Origin: Chitinophaga varians
GTDB lineage: Bacteria; Bacteroidota; Bacteroidia; Chitinophagales; Chitinophagaceae
DNA length: 64,000 nt
Reading direction: 5' to 3'
Assembly (NCBI RefSeq): GCF_014529945.1
Contig: NZ_JACVFB010000003.1
Span: forward strand, 1,357,366-1,421,365
Shown here: in pieces, positions 35,668-45,008 of the stretch
Position numbering within the stretch: the first letter of the stretch is position 1
Layout: the number at the start of each line of letters is the position of its first letter
Program-made: the position numbers and the translations under genes
The notes under the pieces: model-generated
Seen by the model: the letters and a program-made list of their open reading frames with translations, nothing else
Told to the model about the DNA's origin: nothing
Databases searched by the model: none

Positions 35668-38600
35668 TTAAAAGCTTAATCTAAGATTCACGCCCATCGT
35701 ACGGGAAGCTGCTGTAGTACCGGATTCTATGCCCTGGCTAACAAAGCTGCTGCCGATACCTACTTCAGGGTCCAGGTTCGGTAATGATTTGTACAGGTAG
35801 AACAGGTTCCTACCAAATACGCCCACAGTAAGATTTTGCGCCTTTAGTTTGTTTCTTAATTTCACCGGCATGGTATAGTTCAGTGACAGTTCGCGGAATT
35901 TGATAAAGTTGTTATCGAACACCGCGCCTTCATAGGTGCTGGTAGAGCCGGACCCAGGCCACGAGCCCCAGCTATAGGTGTTGAGGTAATAGCTGGCAGC
36001 ATCGATGATGGTGCCGTTCTTTTTACCGTCTGTTGTTAAGCCATTCAGCACAATACCATCATTGTAAACTTTTGCACCGGCAGGAGCACTGTTGCCGGCA
36101 GCCACATTTTTACCATTGGCGTCTACGTAGTAGGCAACGCCTCCATGTTCTGCATCACGGCCATTGAGCGTGCTTTTATACATCCCGGCGCCGGTTCCAT
36201 AGAAGTTGGAAGTTGAAATGATCTGGCCACCCCAACGGAAGTCGACGAGGAAGTCGAGGCTCCAGTTTTTATAACGCAGGGTATTGGCAAGGCCTCCGGT
36301 CAGGTCGGCCTGAATGTTACCCAGTTTCACCTGATGATCAAAATCTATGATATAGTAGCCGTTAGCATCGATCATGTAATTGCCCTGAGCATCCTGTTTA
36401 CGTTTGTAACCCATGATGTCGCCTGCCGCGCTGCCCACTTTAGCTGTTACCAGCAGGGAGCCGTTGTCCACATTAGAGAGCACCAGCTGGTCCATGCCAG
36501 GCATCAGGCTTTTCAGTTTGTTCCTGTTATAGCCGAGCGTAGCACGGGCGCTCCATTCGAAATTGCGGGTGCTGATGGGCGTGCCATTCAGGGCCACTTC
36601 CACACCGTAGTTGTTGAGGTCTCCCACATTTTTCCAGATGGAGTTGGCGCCGGTACTGGAAGGGATGGTCAGGTTAATGATCTGCCCTTTGATAGTTCCG
36701 TTGTAGTAGGAAACATCAAAGCCCAGTCTGTTTTTCAGCAATTTGGTTTCCCAGCCTATTTCCACTTCATGTTTGCGTTCGGGTTGCAGGTTATTGTTAC
36801 CATAGGAGCTTTGCGGAAGCAATGCAGGCACACCGTTCATCGTGTAGCCGCTGTACACGACGTTGGAAGAGTATATACCGGCAGCACTGGCCACTTCACC
36901 ATAAGACAAACGCAGCTTGCTATAATCCACGAAGGACGGTAGTTGCAGCGCTTTGGTCAGGTCCAGTGAGCTGCTGACACTCGGATAGAAGTAGGCGTTA
37001 TTACCGGGAGACAAGGTAGATGCTCTCTCATAACGACCGGTCGCTTCCAGGAACAGGAAATTTTTATAGTCGAAGCTTACCGTACCGAACAAACCATCCT
37101 GCTGATAATACTGACGATAAGTAGAGCTGGCAGAGATCGGGTTTTTGGAAGCATTCAGGCTGAACCAGTTTTCCTGTGTAAGACCGCCATTGGTGCTGAT
37201 GCCCACAAAGCGGTTTTCTTCTCTTCTGGCCTGATACCCAGCGCTGGCGCTGATACCAATATTTTTGGACACCTGTTTATTGTAAGACAGCAACGCGTCG
37301 CCATATACAATGCTATACACGTTGTTGTTGGTACCATAGCCCCCGCTTTCGCCAAATGACAAAGGATATTCTGCTTTGCTCATATTTTCAGCGCTATAAC
37401 CGGTGAAGTCGTTACCTACCCTGCCACGCAGTTTCAGGTCTTTGGTAATTTCATAGCTCATGGTGAGGCTGGACATCAGGCGGTTGGATCTTTCGTCGTA
37501 GCTGTTTTCCAGCTGTTTCCAAAGGAAATCCATATAGTCATAGGCTCTGATATTGTACTTAATGGCTTCAGCAGGATCTTTGGAAGTTTCATTGTACTTC
37601 ACATATTTGTATCCTTTGCTGGTTTTATACTTCTGCATATATACGTCCATATAATCGGCCGGGCTGAAGAAACCGCCATAGTTGGCCGTTACACGGTTGA
37701 TCTGTTCCGGGCGGTTGTGTACTTTCTCGTTCACATAAGTGAGTACGAGGTCGGTAGTCAACTTAGGCGTAATCCTATAGGAGGTATTAAAGTTGAAGGT
37801 GTTTTTTTGTTGTTTGCCACCAATCTGTACGCCCTGATAGTCATTACGGGTATAGGAGAGGCGATAAGTCAGTTTCTCGCTGGAGTTGGATAATGCGACG
37901 TTGGCAATTGAGCTGCTGCCGTTGCGGTAAAACTGTTTCCAGTTATCTTTATGGCTTACATACTTGCGGTATTGGCCATCCCACCAATATACATCGCGGC
38001 CGTCCATTTTAGGCCCGAACTGGGCATAAGAGCGGAAGATAGGCCGTATAGCCTCTTTACCATCGATGGTGCCCATGTGTATCCAGCCGTCGTCGTCTGC
38101 ACCAAAAGAGGATTTGTTAGTGGCCCTGTCGTAGCCCGGGCCGTAGGTCGTCTGTAAATCGGGGGTTACGCCTACTTTCTCCACGCCGTAAGAGTAGTTA
38201 ACGTCTATACCGAGACCTCTTCCCTGTTTACCGCTTTTGGTAGTGATCATCACCACGCCGTTACTACCGCTGGAGCCATACAAGGCTGTTGCAGCAGCGC
38301 CTTTGAGGATATTGATATCGGCAATGTTATCAGGGTTGATGTCCAGCAGGCTGTTACCGCGGATACGGGTATCGCTCCAGTAGCCGCCGTTGTTCACAAT
38401 GTCGTTACGAATAGGAACGCCATCCACCACGATGAGCGGCTGATTGTCTCCATTGATGGAGTTCAGACCACGGATCTTGATGTTTACGGCGCTGGTACCG
38501 CCGCCGGGAGCAGACTGAATTTTCACACCGGCAGCCCTTCCGTATAACGCGGAAGCGAAGTTGGTAGGGGATGCTTTCACGATATCTTCACCGGATACCG

Positions 38601-38973
38601 TAGAAATAGCATAGCCTACTTTACGTCTGTCTTTTTTAATGCCCATGGCGGTTACCACCACTTCGCTTAATCCTTTTGTATCGTCATCCAGCTGTGCATT
38701 AAGTATTGTTTTGCTACCGGTCGGCAGTTCCTGTTTCAGATAACCGATAGAAGTGACGATCACCACTGCATTGGAAGAAACGCTCAACTTATAGTTTCCG
38801 TGAGCATCAGACATGGTGCCGTTCGTGGAACCTTTTTCCTGTACGCTTGCGCCGATAATGGGATTTCCTTTTGCATCCTGTATTTTACCTGTAATTGTCT
38901 TCTTCTCCTGCGCCCAGATTAGCTGGCAACAAAGCAGAAAAAGAGCCGCGCATAAGAATAGCGATCTTTTCAT
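35668..38973 (-). CDS. SusC/RagA-family TonB-linked transporter (third pair)
   Basis: The 1101-residue protein begins with a signal peptide (MKRSLFLCAALFLLCCQLIWA). A CNA-like domain follows (ITGKIQDAKGNPIIGASVQE), then the plug (GRAAGVKIQSAPGG, INIKIRGLNS-like run, LIVVDGVPIRND, ILKGAAATALYGSSGSNGVV) and the barrel. No STN domain is present, so signalling through FecR is not expected. ATG 38973 is chosen over the start 12 codons upstream because the signal peptide begins there. It is the first gene of the SusC-SusD pair. About 670 bp of non-coding A+T-rich DNA lie upstream. Confidence 0.93.
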   Translation of the reverse strand: MKRSLFLCAALFLLCCQLIWAQEKKTITGKIQDAKGNPIIGASVQEKGSTNGTMSDAHGNYKLSVSSNAVVIVTSIGYLKQELPTGSKTILNAQLDDDTKGLSEVVVTAMGIKKDRRKVGYAISTVSGEDIVKASPTNFASALYGRAAGVKIQSAPGGGTSAVNIKIRGLNSINGDNQPLIVVDGVPIRNDIVNNGGYWSDTRIRGNSLLDINPDNIADINILKGAAATALYGSSGSNGVVMITTKSGKQGRGLGIDVNYSYGVEKVGVTPDLQTTYGPGYDRATNKSSFGADDDGWIHMGTIDGKEAIRPIFRSYAQFGPKMDGRDVYWWDGQYRKYVSHKDNWKQFYRNGSSSIANVALSNSSEKLTYRLSYTRNDYQGVQIGGKQQKNTFNFNTSYRITPKLTTDLVLTYVNEKVHNRPEQINRVTANYGGFFSPADYMDVYMQKYKTSKGYKYVKYNETSKDPAEAIKYNIRAYDYMDFLWKQLENSYDERSNRLMSSLTMSYEITKDLKLRGRVGNDFTGYSAENMSKAEYPLSFGESGGYGTNNNVYSIVYGDALLSYNKQVSKNIGISASAGYQARREENRFVGISTNGGLTQENWFSLNASKNPISASSTYRQYYQQDGLFGTVSFDYKNFLFLEATGRYERASTLSPGNNAYFYPSVSSSLDLTKALQLPSFVDYSKLRLSYGEVASAAGIYSSNVVYSGYTMNGVPALLPQSSYGNNNLQPERKHEVEIGWETKLLKNRLGFDVSYYNGTIKGQIINLTIPSSTGANSIWKNVGDLNNYGVEVALNGTPISTRNFEWSARATLGYNRNKLKSLMPGMDQLVLSNVDNGSLLVTAKVGSAAGDIMGYKRKQDAQGNYMIDANGYYIIDFDHQVKLGNIQADLTGGLANTLRYKNWSLDFLVDFRWGGQIISTSNFYGTGAGMYKSTLNGRDAEHGGVAYYVDANGKNVAAGNSAPAGAKVYNDGIVLNGLTTDGKKNGTIIDAASYYLNTYSWGSWPGSGSTSTYEGAVFDNNFIKFRELSLNYTMPVKLRNKLKAQNLTVGVFGRNLFYLYKSLPNLDPEVGIGSSFVSQGIESGTTAASRTMGVNLRLSF

Positions 38974-39647
38974 TGTTTTCTTTTTTTGGTGAATGCGAAT
39001 TGAAGACAAGCAGACATGTGATTGCCAATAGCCCGTAGGCTTTACGTGGTTGATACTGTTTTTTTTGCAAAGCAGTGCCTATGCGCTATTACATAGCACA
39101 AAATCCAATTGTCAGTTGGCTTGAATTGTTAAAATGGAATTGGCTTACCTTTTTAGCTGTTGGTAAATTTTCTTTGGTTGAATGTTTAAATAATAAATAA
39201 CAAGTGCTCGTTTCGTCTACATGACTTTTTGTTGGTACTATCGGTTAGGAATTAAAAGTTGTAGGTTCAATGAATGACAGGTACCCGTAAAACATTTGAG
39301 CTTTACGCGTAAGTAAAATAACAAGTGCTCGTTTTCGTCTTAATGTTTCTCCGTTGGAACTATTGGTTAGGAATATGAATGTTGTAGGTTCAATGAATGA
39401 CAGTACTAGTAAAACGTTTTAGCTTAAGTTCAAAATAAAAAAGCGCTCCCGCTCTTCTTTCTACTTTTGACATTCTTATCTAGTATCCCAAACTTATGTA
39501 AACTTTTCTAGTCGCGCAAATTTCTAATAGTTTTTTTACCAAAAAGATAAAATATAATCACTCTTGGGTAAAATAAAAACATCATTTTACCCAATCCACG
39601 ACAAATTTTTCTTCATGAATGGTCAAAAAACAGGTTAAACGGTACCC
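38974..39647. other. Long non-coding A+T-rich gap with an imperfect direct repeat
   Basis: No gene is supported here. The gap contains the 121-bp-period repeat at 39195-39423 and short inverted repeats such as CTATG...CATAG near 39071-39091. I see no exact -7 box for the SusC gene on the minus strand and no terminator. It probably holds the promoter and regulatory DNA of the SusC-SusD operon. Confidence 0.5.
39195..39423. repeat. Two imperfect direct repeat copies of about 106 bp, 121-bp period
   Basis: Copies at about 39195-39300 and 39316-39423 share ordered blocks: AATAACAAGTGCTCGTTT, then CGTCT, a central GTTGG(T/A)ACTAT(C/T)GGTTAGGAAT, then GTTGTAGGTTCAATGAATGACAG and GTAAAAC. Identity is high in blocks and broken between them. 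There is no coding frame, so this is a duplicated non-coding element. It could be a duplicated operator or remnant DNA. Confidence 0.7.
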
Positions 39648-40061
39648 TTAGATCATCAATAACAGATAGGAAGCGATAAAACAGGCCCATGCCACCGTAA
39701 GCAACACAAACACGGGTGTAAACCAATATTTTCTGGCCACCCATACATAAAAACCCATCGTTATCAACGTTAGTAAGAGCAGAAATTGACTGGAGCTCAA
39801 AAAGGCAAAATTGCGCAGGGCCAGGTAAAAATTGATAATCCCGACAAAAATGGCGCCGCTGGAATGCGTGGCGTTAAATCCTATCCAGCATTTCCACATC
39901 GTCAGCTTTTCTGTCATCTGCAGCGGAGCTTTTTTCATGTCCGCTATCACCTTTTCATCGCGGGGAAACAGTTGCGTGGTGCCCAACGTAGCACGGAGAT
40001 GAGAAAGACCCGCCAGGCCAATAATAACAGAACCTGTTTCCCAGAGATATTGCGCTATCAT
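39648..40061 (-). CDS. LIC_13387-like small membrane protein
   Basis: The 137-residue protein has four hydrophobic helices. It shows the pattern PRDEKVIADMKKAPLQ, then KLTMWKCWIGFNATHSSGAIFVGIINFYLAL, which matches from memory the uncharacterised LIC_13387 membrane family. No activity is known. It is divergent from the isocitrate lyase/PEP mutase-like gene at 40221. A -7 box lies 21 nt before its ATG. Confidence 0.65.
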   Translation of the reverse strand: MIAQYLWETGSVIIGLAGLSHLRATLGTTQLFPRDEKVIADMKKAPLQMTEKLTMWKCWIGFNATHSSGAIFVGIINFYLALRNFAFLSSSQFLLLLTLITMGFYVWVARKYWFTPVFVLLTVAWACFIASYLLLMI

Positions 40062-40082
40062 ATATTATCATTTTTTCTGTCG

Positions 40083-40090
40083 CAAAATTA
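40083..40090 (-). promoter_or_regulatory. Candidate -7 box for the LIC_13387-like gene
   Basis: On the minus strand this reads TAATTTTG, matching TAnnTTTG. It would give a leader of about 15 nt before the ATG at 40061. Confidence 0.45.
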
Positions 40091-40143
40091 GCGCAGGGAC
40101 GGCTTTGCGTAAATGAACCTGGGTTAAGAAATGTGCCGTGATC

Positions 40144-40164
40144 ATGATCTTAAATTGAGATCAT
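40144..40164. promoter_or_regulatory. Inverted repeat in the divergent promoter region, possible operator
   Basis: ATGATCT and AGATCAT form an exact 7-bp inverted repeat with a 7-bp spacer, placed between the two divergent genes. A dimeric regulator could bind it. Nothing in the window points to a specific regulator. Confidence 0.3.
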
Positions 40165-40220
40165 TTGGTTAACTTAACATATCCACCGCCTTTAGTTTTT
40201 CATGAAAGAATAACAGGACC

Positions 40221-41090
40221 ATGGTTTCAAATATTCAAAAAGAAAAAGCTGAAAAGTTTCTGAAACTTCACCATGATGAAGAAATTTTGGTGCTGCTAAA
40301 TTCCTGGGATATCGGCAGCTCCAGGTTAATAGAGGCCTGTGGCTATAAAGCCATCGCCACAACGAGCATGGGCATGGCGGCAGCTTTAGGGTATCCGGAT
40401 TGCCAGGTGATGCAATTACCGGAGATGATTGACATTGTTACCGGAATTGTAAAAGTAGTACAGGCGCCGGTGACAGTGGATATAGAAGCCGGTTACGGCA
40501 ACCATCTGGATGAAATAATTGATTCGGTGAAAAAGATCATCGCAACAGGTATTGTTGGCATAAACATCGAAGACAGTATCCATCTAAGCCCCACATTAAT
40601 TGACGAGCGCGCGTTTTGTGAACGTATCGCTGCTATCCGTTCCCTCTCAGATTCACTGGGCTTTCATCTGGTCATTAACGCGAGGACCGACTCCTTCTAT
40701 ACCTCCTCCGGATCAACCCAAGAAAAGCTGGCGGCATCCATCCGGCGCGGCAACAAATACCGCGAAGCCGGCGCCGACTGTATATTCGTTCAGCCGGTAT
40801 GGGAAAAAGAACTGATCGCTACTTTGGTGAAGGAAATCAATGCCCCCATTAATATTCTTTCAAATCCCACTATTGGAGAAGGCGTACCGCCTTCTGTACG
40901 TGAGCTACAGGACATGGGTGTTGCCAGATTAAGCCTGGGTTCCAGCTTAATGAAAGCTACCTTAGCGCTCATTAAAAAAGTGGCCGATGAATTATCTCAC
41001 CAGGGAACCAGCAACATTTTATTAAATGCCATGACACCAATTGCAGAGACTACGCTGGCGTATAAGATGGCAACAGGTCAGGATAAATAA
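40221..41090 (+). CDS. Isocitrate lyase/phosphoenolpyruvate mutase-family protein
   Basis: The 289-residue protein has the ICL/PEP mutase barrel pattern: LLNSWDIGSSRLIEACGYKAIATTSMGMAAALGYPD near the N-terminus, the metal-binding VDIEAGYG, GINIEDS and later LVINARTDSF. The NPTIGEGVPPSVRELQDMGVARLSLG run is also typical. Members cut or rearrange C-C or C-P bonds of oxaloacetate-like acids. The subfamily is not clear here, because the isocitrate lyase KKCGH loop is absent. A 2-methylisocitrate lyase-like or oxaloacetate hydrolase-like role is possible. ATG 40221 follows an AGGA 4 nt upstream. There is no operon partner. Confidence 0.85.
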   Translation: MVSNIQKEKAEKFLKLHHDEEILVLLNSWDIGSSRLIEACGYKAIATTSMGMAAALGYPDCQVMQLPEMIDIVTGIVKVVQAPVTVDIEAGYGNHLDEIIDSVKKIIATGIVGINIEDSIHLSPTLIDERAFCERIAAIRSLSDSLGFHLVINARTDSFYTSSGSTQEKLAASIRRGNKYREAGADCIFVQPVWEKELIATLVKEINAPINILSNPTIGEGVPPSVRELQDMGVARLSLGSSLMKATLALIKKVADELSHQGTSNILLNAMTPIAETTLAYKMATGQDK

Positions 41091-41293
41091 AAGCAAGGAA
41101 AGTATAACCATAGGCAGAGAAAAGCTGCGATGATAACACAAAAGCTAATAAAGGAAGATAACGTGTTCATTATGAAAGCTACTTTACGGATCGGGATTCG
41201 GGTTACATAGAATTAACCTAACGGTAATGCTCCTTTTACATCAGCTCATAGTTTAACCTATAACTTAGGCTTAAATTGTTAACTTCTTTCCCT

Positions 41294-42772
41294 ATGAGCA
41301 ATAAAAATTCAAGAGCCCTATTGCTGCTCCTGTTAACCGGTTTTGTGGCTTTAACAGGATGTAACAAAAAAGAGCGTCTGTCCAACGAATCCCAACTCCC
41401 GAATGTAGTGTCTGTAGAAGAAGCACAAAAGAGCTTTACCGACTACTTTCACAAGCAGGCGCAAACCGAACTGCAGACCAGTAATCTTTCCATAGCACCT
41501 AATTGGGACGCCCACACAACAGTCCATCTCTCTTCAAAATTCAGTCTGCTAAAAGTACCACAAATTCAAGGTGGCCGCACATTTGGCAATAACGGAAAAT
41601 GTTATTGGTATCGCGATATCATCTTTCAAAAACAAAATGACAAAGTAAATGCTGTAGCATTTGAAATCAGGATGGATACGGCTTACTTTAACAAACAAAT
41701 AGCGAAACTCGGACCTGGTCTTGATATCAGAAGTTATGTAGACAATAAAAATTTCTCTGGTTACATCCTGTTCTTTACGTTGGATAATGTTTTTATTACG
41801 GGAAGAAAATATACCGCGGGGAAAATGACCTATAGCCTGTTCCCGCCAGCAAAGGATAAACGCGCCGCCCAGACGGAAGACGTGATATGCGATTACAACG
41901 ACCCGGTGGTCGGTATCAGATGCTGGAATGAAGAAACAGGCGTTACCGGCGTGGATTTGCCAGGTATCGTGGTAACAGCTCCCTATACCGGTCCGGTAAT
42001 ATTACCGGGGTCTTCGGACCCTCTCGCACCGGTTTATAACCCTGCATACGACCCTAATTTAATTCACAATGAAGGCGGCGGAACTGGTACAAGCTCCCCC
42101 ACCGCAACTCCGCCAAAATCGCCGGCCATTATCGATGATTCAAAGTTAAAAGATTGTATGAAAGAAGTGTTAGCATCTTTAAAATGGCAAAGCAAAGGAG
42201 TTAGCAGTATTATACAACAGTTCGCAGGTGAAGGAGATCGCCTTGGTTTCAACTGGAACGTGAAGAATGGGCCATTAGGACCAGATGAAAACGGCTCTAC
42301 TGAACCACTCTATGACAGAGCGAATAATACCGTGAATACCACCATCGATGACAGCAAGTATAAAAATGCCACTACATTTGTGGTTGCCAGGACATTATTA
42401 CATGAGGCTGTGCACGCCTATATTGTTACCAGGTTCGGTACCAACCCCATAACCGCCAATCAAACGTATGGCGATTTAGTAGAGTATTACAACCGCACGC
42501 AGGACGCAAACGGAGCACATCATATGACCATGGCAACATTTGTTTCAAGCATCGCTGATGCCTTGCAGGGATTTGGTGAATTGAACGGTATCATTACAGA
42601 CCGGCAGTTTTATGAGGATATGGCATGGGGCGGGCTAACATCGACACAAGCATTCAAATCCCTTCCAATAGCCACGCAAAACAGAATTAACAATGTGCTG
42701 AGCGTCGAACAGAATGGAGTAGATATGAATGGAGCCGCTAAGCAACAGAGAGGCAAAAAATCAGGCTGTTAA
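41294..42772 (+). CDS. Lipoprotein with a C-terminal HEAVH zinc-peptidase-like domain
   Basis: The 492-residue protein starts with a lipoprotein signal (lipobox LTGC, Cys 23). The N-terminal half (about 25-200) has SVEEAQKSFTDYF and a beta-rich region. A linker with VDLPGIVVTAPYTGP and proline/serine/glycine-rich sequence (about 218-275) follows. The C-terminal domain (about 285-480) contains LLHEAVHAY with HEAVH at residues 370-374, the zinc-peptidase motif. The layout of constant lipoprotein half, low-complexity linker and enzyme domain is seen in Bacteroidota surface proteins that carry variable tails. ATG 41294 is chosen at the signal peptide rather than the start six codons upstream. Its partner may be the small exported gene 5 bp downstream. 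Confidence 0.75.
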   Translation: MSNKNSRALLLLLLTGFVALTGCNKKERLSNESQLPNVVSVEEAQKSFTDYFHKQAQTELQTSNLSIAPNWDAHTTVHLSSKFSLLKVPQIQGGRTFGNNGKCYWYRDIIFQKQNDKVNAVAFEIRMDTAYFNKQIAKLGPGLDIRSYVDNKNFSGYILFFTLDNVFITGRKYTAGKMTYSLFPPAKDKRAAQTEDVICDYNDPVVGIRCWNEETGVTGVDLPGIVVTAPYTGPVILPGSSDPLAPVYNPAYDPNLIHNEGGGTGTSSPTATPPKSPAIIDDSKLKDCMKEVLASLKWQSKGVSSIIQQFAGEGDRLGFNWNVKNGPLGPDENGSTEPLYDRANNTVNTTIDDSKYKNATTFVVARTLLHEAVHAYIVTRFGTNPITANQTYGDLVEYYNRTQDANGAHHMTMATFVSSIADALQGFGELNGIITDRQFYEDMAWGGLTSTQAFKSLPIATQNRINNVLSVEQNGVDMNGAAKQQRGKKSGC

Positions 42773-42777
42773 ATTGT

Positions 42778-43185
42778 ATGACGATGAATGTAAAACATCT
42801 ATGCTGTGGTATTCTTTTTCTTTCCTGCATAACCTTTGGCACACCGACCAAGGCACAGGAAAAGCAAAGAAACTACACGATAAAAAAACATAAAAAAACA
42901 GGTACCGCAGGGGCTTTGATTGTCATCAGGGCTTTTGAAGCCGGGAAACCCGATGAGCAGCCTTTGGTGGGCGTCAACCTCATATTGGATGCAGACACCA
43001 CTAAACCATCTAGGTCGATTGGATATGAAGGCGTCTATAAACTACAGGTACGCCCCGGCAAACACAAAATATGGGCTGGTTGGCCTGGTTATAAAGCCAT
43101 CACCACTGGTTATATTAGCGCCAATCCGGGAGATTCTATTCTTTTGAATTTTTATTTATCTCCGGATGGGCCATTGGTGAATTGA
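42778..43185 (+). CDS. Small exported protein with a carboxypeptidase-regulatory-like fold
   Basis: The 135-residue protein has a signal peptide (about 1-25) and a single beta-sandwich-like domain: LVGVNLILDADTTKPSRSIG, then KLQVRPGKHKIWAGWPGYKAI. This resembles CNA-B / carboxypeptidase-regulatory-like domains, used as stalks or adhesion modules. It begins 5 bp after the HEAVH lipoprotein gene and is almost certainly co-transcribed. That could make it an inhibitor, partner or cell-surface anchor of that enzyme, but this is inference. A second in-frame ATG two codons on is also possible. Confidence 0.65.
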   Translation: MTMNVKHLCCGILFLSCITFGTPTKAQEKQRNYTIKKHKKTGTAGALIVIRAFEAGKPDEQPLVGVNLILDADTTKPSRSIGYEGVYKLQVRPGKHKIWAGWPGYKAITTGYISANPGDSILLNFYLSPDGPLVN

Positions 43186-43208
43186 CAATTGGACAGCTGT
43201 TAAATAGG

Positions 43209-43712
43209 CTACTTCCAGCTAATCGTAATGTCTTTGTATTCTATGTCAACACTACGCCCAGGCGCATCGTGAAAATATGATATAGGAATCAGCTTGAATA
43301 TTTTCACAGACGGCAGTACTTTGGTGAATTTGATCACTACTTTAACCGGAGTGTCGGTATAAATTTTATTTCTGCTACTACCACTGCCAATGGAAATATT
43401 GAACGTCTTATATTCATTGGCTTCTATATCAATCGCTTTAGCCTCCTCAAATTGAAATTCCTGATTGGCATCATGATTTACCAGCGTAAGCATCACATCA
43501 ACTGTTTGTTCCTTTGTATTACCCTCGCATTTTATAAGATTAAAATCTATTTTGGAGGAAGTGATTGTTTTGATGGGCGTAGTGATCTGCAATGCTTTTT
43601 TGAGAGATTCATTCTCTTTCTTTAATTCATCGCAGTTTAACTGCGCCATTGACATTGGATTTAACGCTGGAAGCAACAGCATAATAGCCATCAGGGTAAT
43701 AACATTTTTCAT
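43209..43712 (-). CDS. Exported protein of unknown function
   Basis: The 167-residue protein has a signal peptide (MKNVITLMAIMLLLPALNPMSMA) and a short coiled stretch (CDELKKENESLKKAL). A beta-rich domain follows (IDFNLIKCEGNTKEQTVDVMLTLVNHDANQEFQF, VKVVIKFTKVLPSVKIFKLIPISYF). I recognise no family. The open frame runs further upstream, but the signal peptide sets the start at ATG 43712. It is convergent with the small exported gene at 42778 and stands alone on the minus strand. Confidence 0.6.
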   Translation of the reverse strand: MKNVITLMAIMLLLPALNPMSMAQLNCDELKKENESLKKALQITTPIKTITSSKIDFNLIKCEGNTKEQTVDVMLTLVNHDANQEFQFEEAKAIDIEANEYKTFNISIGSGSSRNKIYTDTPVKVVIKFTKVLPSVKIFKLIPISYFHDAPGRSVDIEYKDITISWK

Positions 43713-43970
43713 AACAAGAAGGTTAACTGTTTTTAAGGTGGTTATTTCCGAGGTTCTACAGTTATAACAATTTAAGAAAAAAAGATGATAATTTGTTATC
43801 AGCATCTCTATTATATAAAGACTCAAATATTTATTCCTGATGCAAAACCGGCTAAAAGTATCTCCACCCTTCAATGATTGGCAGTTCGTGACCTAAAGGC
43901 CTCGAAATCCAAGTTTTGTTTTTCCCAAACTTTATTGACGTCTCGTTTTGACTCACTAACAAAATAAATT

Positions 43971-44015
43971 ATCAAAATAGAAAAAGCCCTGCTGTCGGGC
44001 CTTTTCTATTTTGAT
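43971..44015 (-). terminator. Hairpin terminator for the 44122-44712 gene
   Basis: ATCAAAATAGAAAAAGCCC pairs with GGGCCTTTTCTATTTTGAT across a 7-nt loop with one mismatch. On the minus strand it is followed by a U-tract and lies past the stop at 44122. Confidence 0.7.
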
Positions 44016-44060
44016 ATAAGCTCTTTATGTTGTTTATCCTGCTACTTTCAGTCATTATAT
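43971..44060. repeat. Decayed third copy of the mnmE-linked att repeat
   Basis: The stretch shares with the two good copies (45009-45166, 53768-53925) an ATAGAAAAAGCCC...GGGC hairpin, an intervening A+T-rich stretch and then CTTTATGTTGTTTATCC..ACTTT, against CTTTGTGTTGTTTATGCCACTTT in the good copies. The order and spacing match, but many bases differ and the mnmE-end core is largely lost. Its best reading is an old attachment site or the original downstream flank of mnmE. Confidence 0.55.
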
Positions 44061-44121
44061 TGTTTGTAGAGGGGTCAAGGTAAAATAAGTGCGGATCCTT
44101 TTCTGCTCCCCGGACGATTTT

Positions 44122-44712
44122 TTATATCTCCTTATCTTTTCTCTTTCTTAATTGTTTAGCATACTCACGAATCTCTTTGGTCATCTTGTTTATTTTACGA
44201 GGCTGGCTAGCAAAACTTCTATGGCAAAAGGTAATAATATGAGTCCAATTTCTGTTTTTGGACAGAAATCTATCTAATTGTGGGCCATAACCTATCACGT
44301 TATTCTCGACAATCATTTCCTGTTGTATTTTGTTCACAATTCCCTGTAGTCTGTTTTCTGTATTTTCTGTGTCTAGGGCAGTTTGACATCTGGGTGTCCT
44401 TCCACTCAACCAATGATCATGATATCCTCCGATTTTCCATGAGGGGTACATACTAAATGTGTATTTTCTCCATAACCATACTATTTTTTTGTCAGAGGTA
44501 TCCTCTGCATATTCTATAAATTCCCATGTCAATCCTTTACCATCATCAATTTGAGCAACTTTTACTTCAACATATGTAAGCTCACCGATAATCTCCCTAG
44601 CGAAATGGAAAGCAAAATTGTTCAACTGATCTTTAGTCATATAAGCCGGATAGAACAATCCACTTCTATTTATGCTAAACTCATTTCCATATTCATAGAT
44701 TTCATAAGACAT
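44122..44712 (-). CDS. Uncharacterised protein between two att-like copies
   Basis: The 196-residue protein starts MSYEIYEYG and has no signal peptide or membrane segment. It is A+T-rich compared with the flanking housekeeping genes. It contains YVEVKVAQIDDGKGLTWEF and a basic C-terminus (KMTKEIREYAKQLRKRKDKEI). I recognise no domain. The longer open frame extends 13 codons upstream, but ATG 44712 is the better start. It lies between the decayed att-like copy and the left good copy, so it may be cargo of an older integrated element. Confidence 0.6.
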   Translation of the reverse strand: MSYEIYEYGNEFSINRSGLFYPAYMTKDQLNNFAFHFAREIIGELTYVEVKVAQIDDGKGLTWEFIEYAEDTSDKKIVWLWRKYTFSMYPSWKIGGYHDHWLSGRTPRCQTALDTENTENRLQGIVNKIQQEMIVENNVIGYGPQLDRFLSKNRNWTHIITFCHRSFASQPRKINKMTKEIREYAKQLRKRKDKEI

Positions 44713-45008
44713 AATTCGACATTTTTTGTTTTGATTTAAATTTACTCTCACGAGTATAAGAATTCAAAACCGTTCAAATGTGAATACCATGTTAACATCC
44801 ACAGATTAATATATTTGACAGCACCGATTACTATTGGTAATTCTGTCATCTACTATCTGGGGAATGTTAGCAGTAAAGATGTAGAAATTGTCCTGCTTCC
44901 TTTAGGTTAAGCATTAACTTTATCAATTGTCCCTTCCATTCTAAAGTAGCTACAATCAGCGACCTGATAGTCAACTTCTTTTCACTTAGGTCATTTCCGT
45001 TTTGTTGC

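Larger units (their letters stand above)
43713..44121. other. Non-coding A+T-rich gap ending in a decayed att-like copy
   Basis: No gene is supported. The left part is A+T-rich with short frames only. The right part, from about 43971, holds the third, degenerate copy of the mnmE-linked repeat, including a terminator hairpin. Confidence 0.55.
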
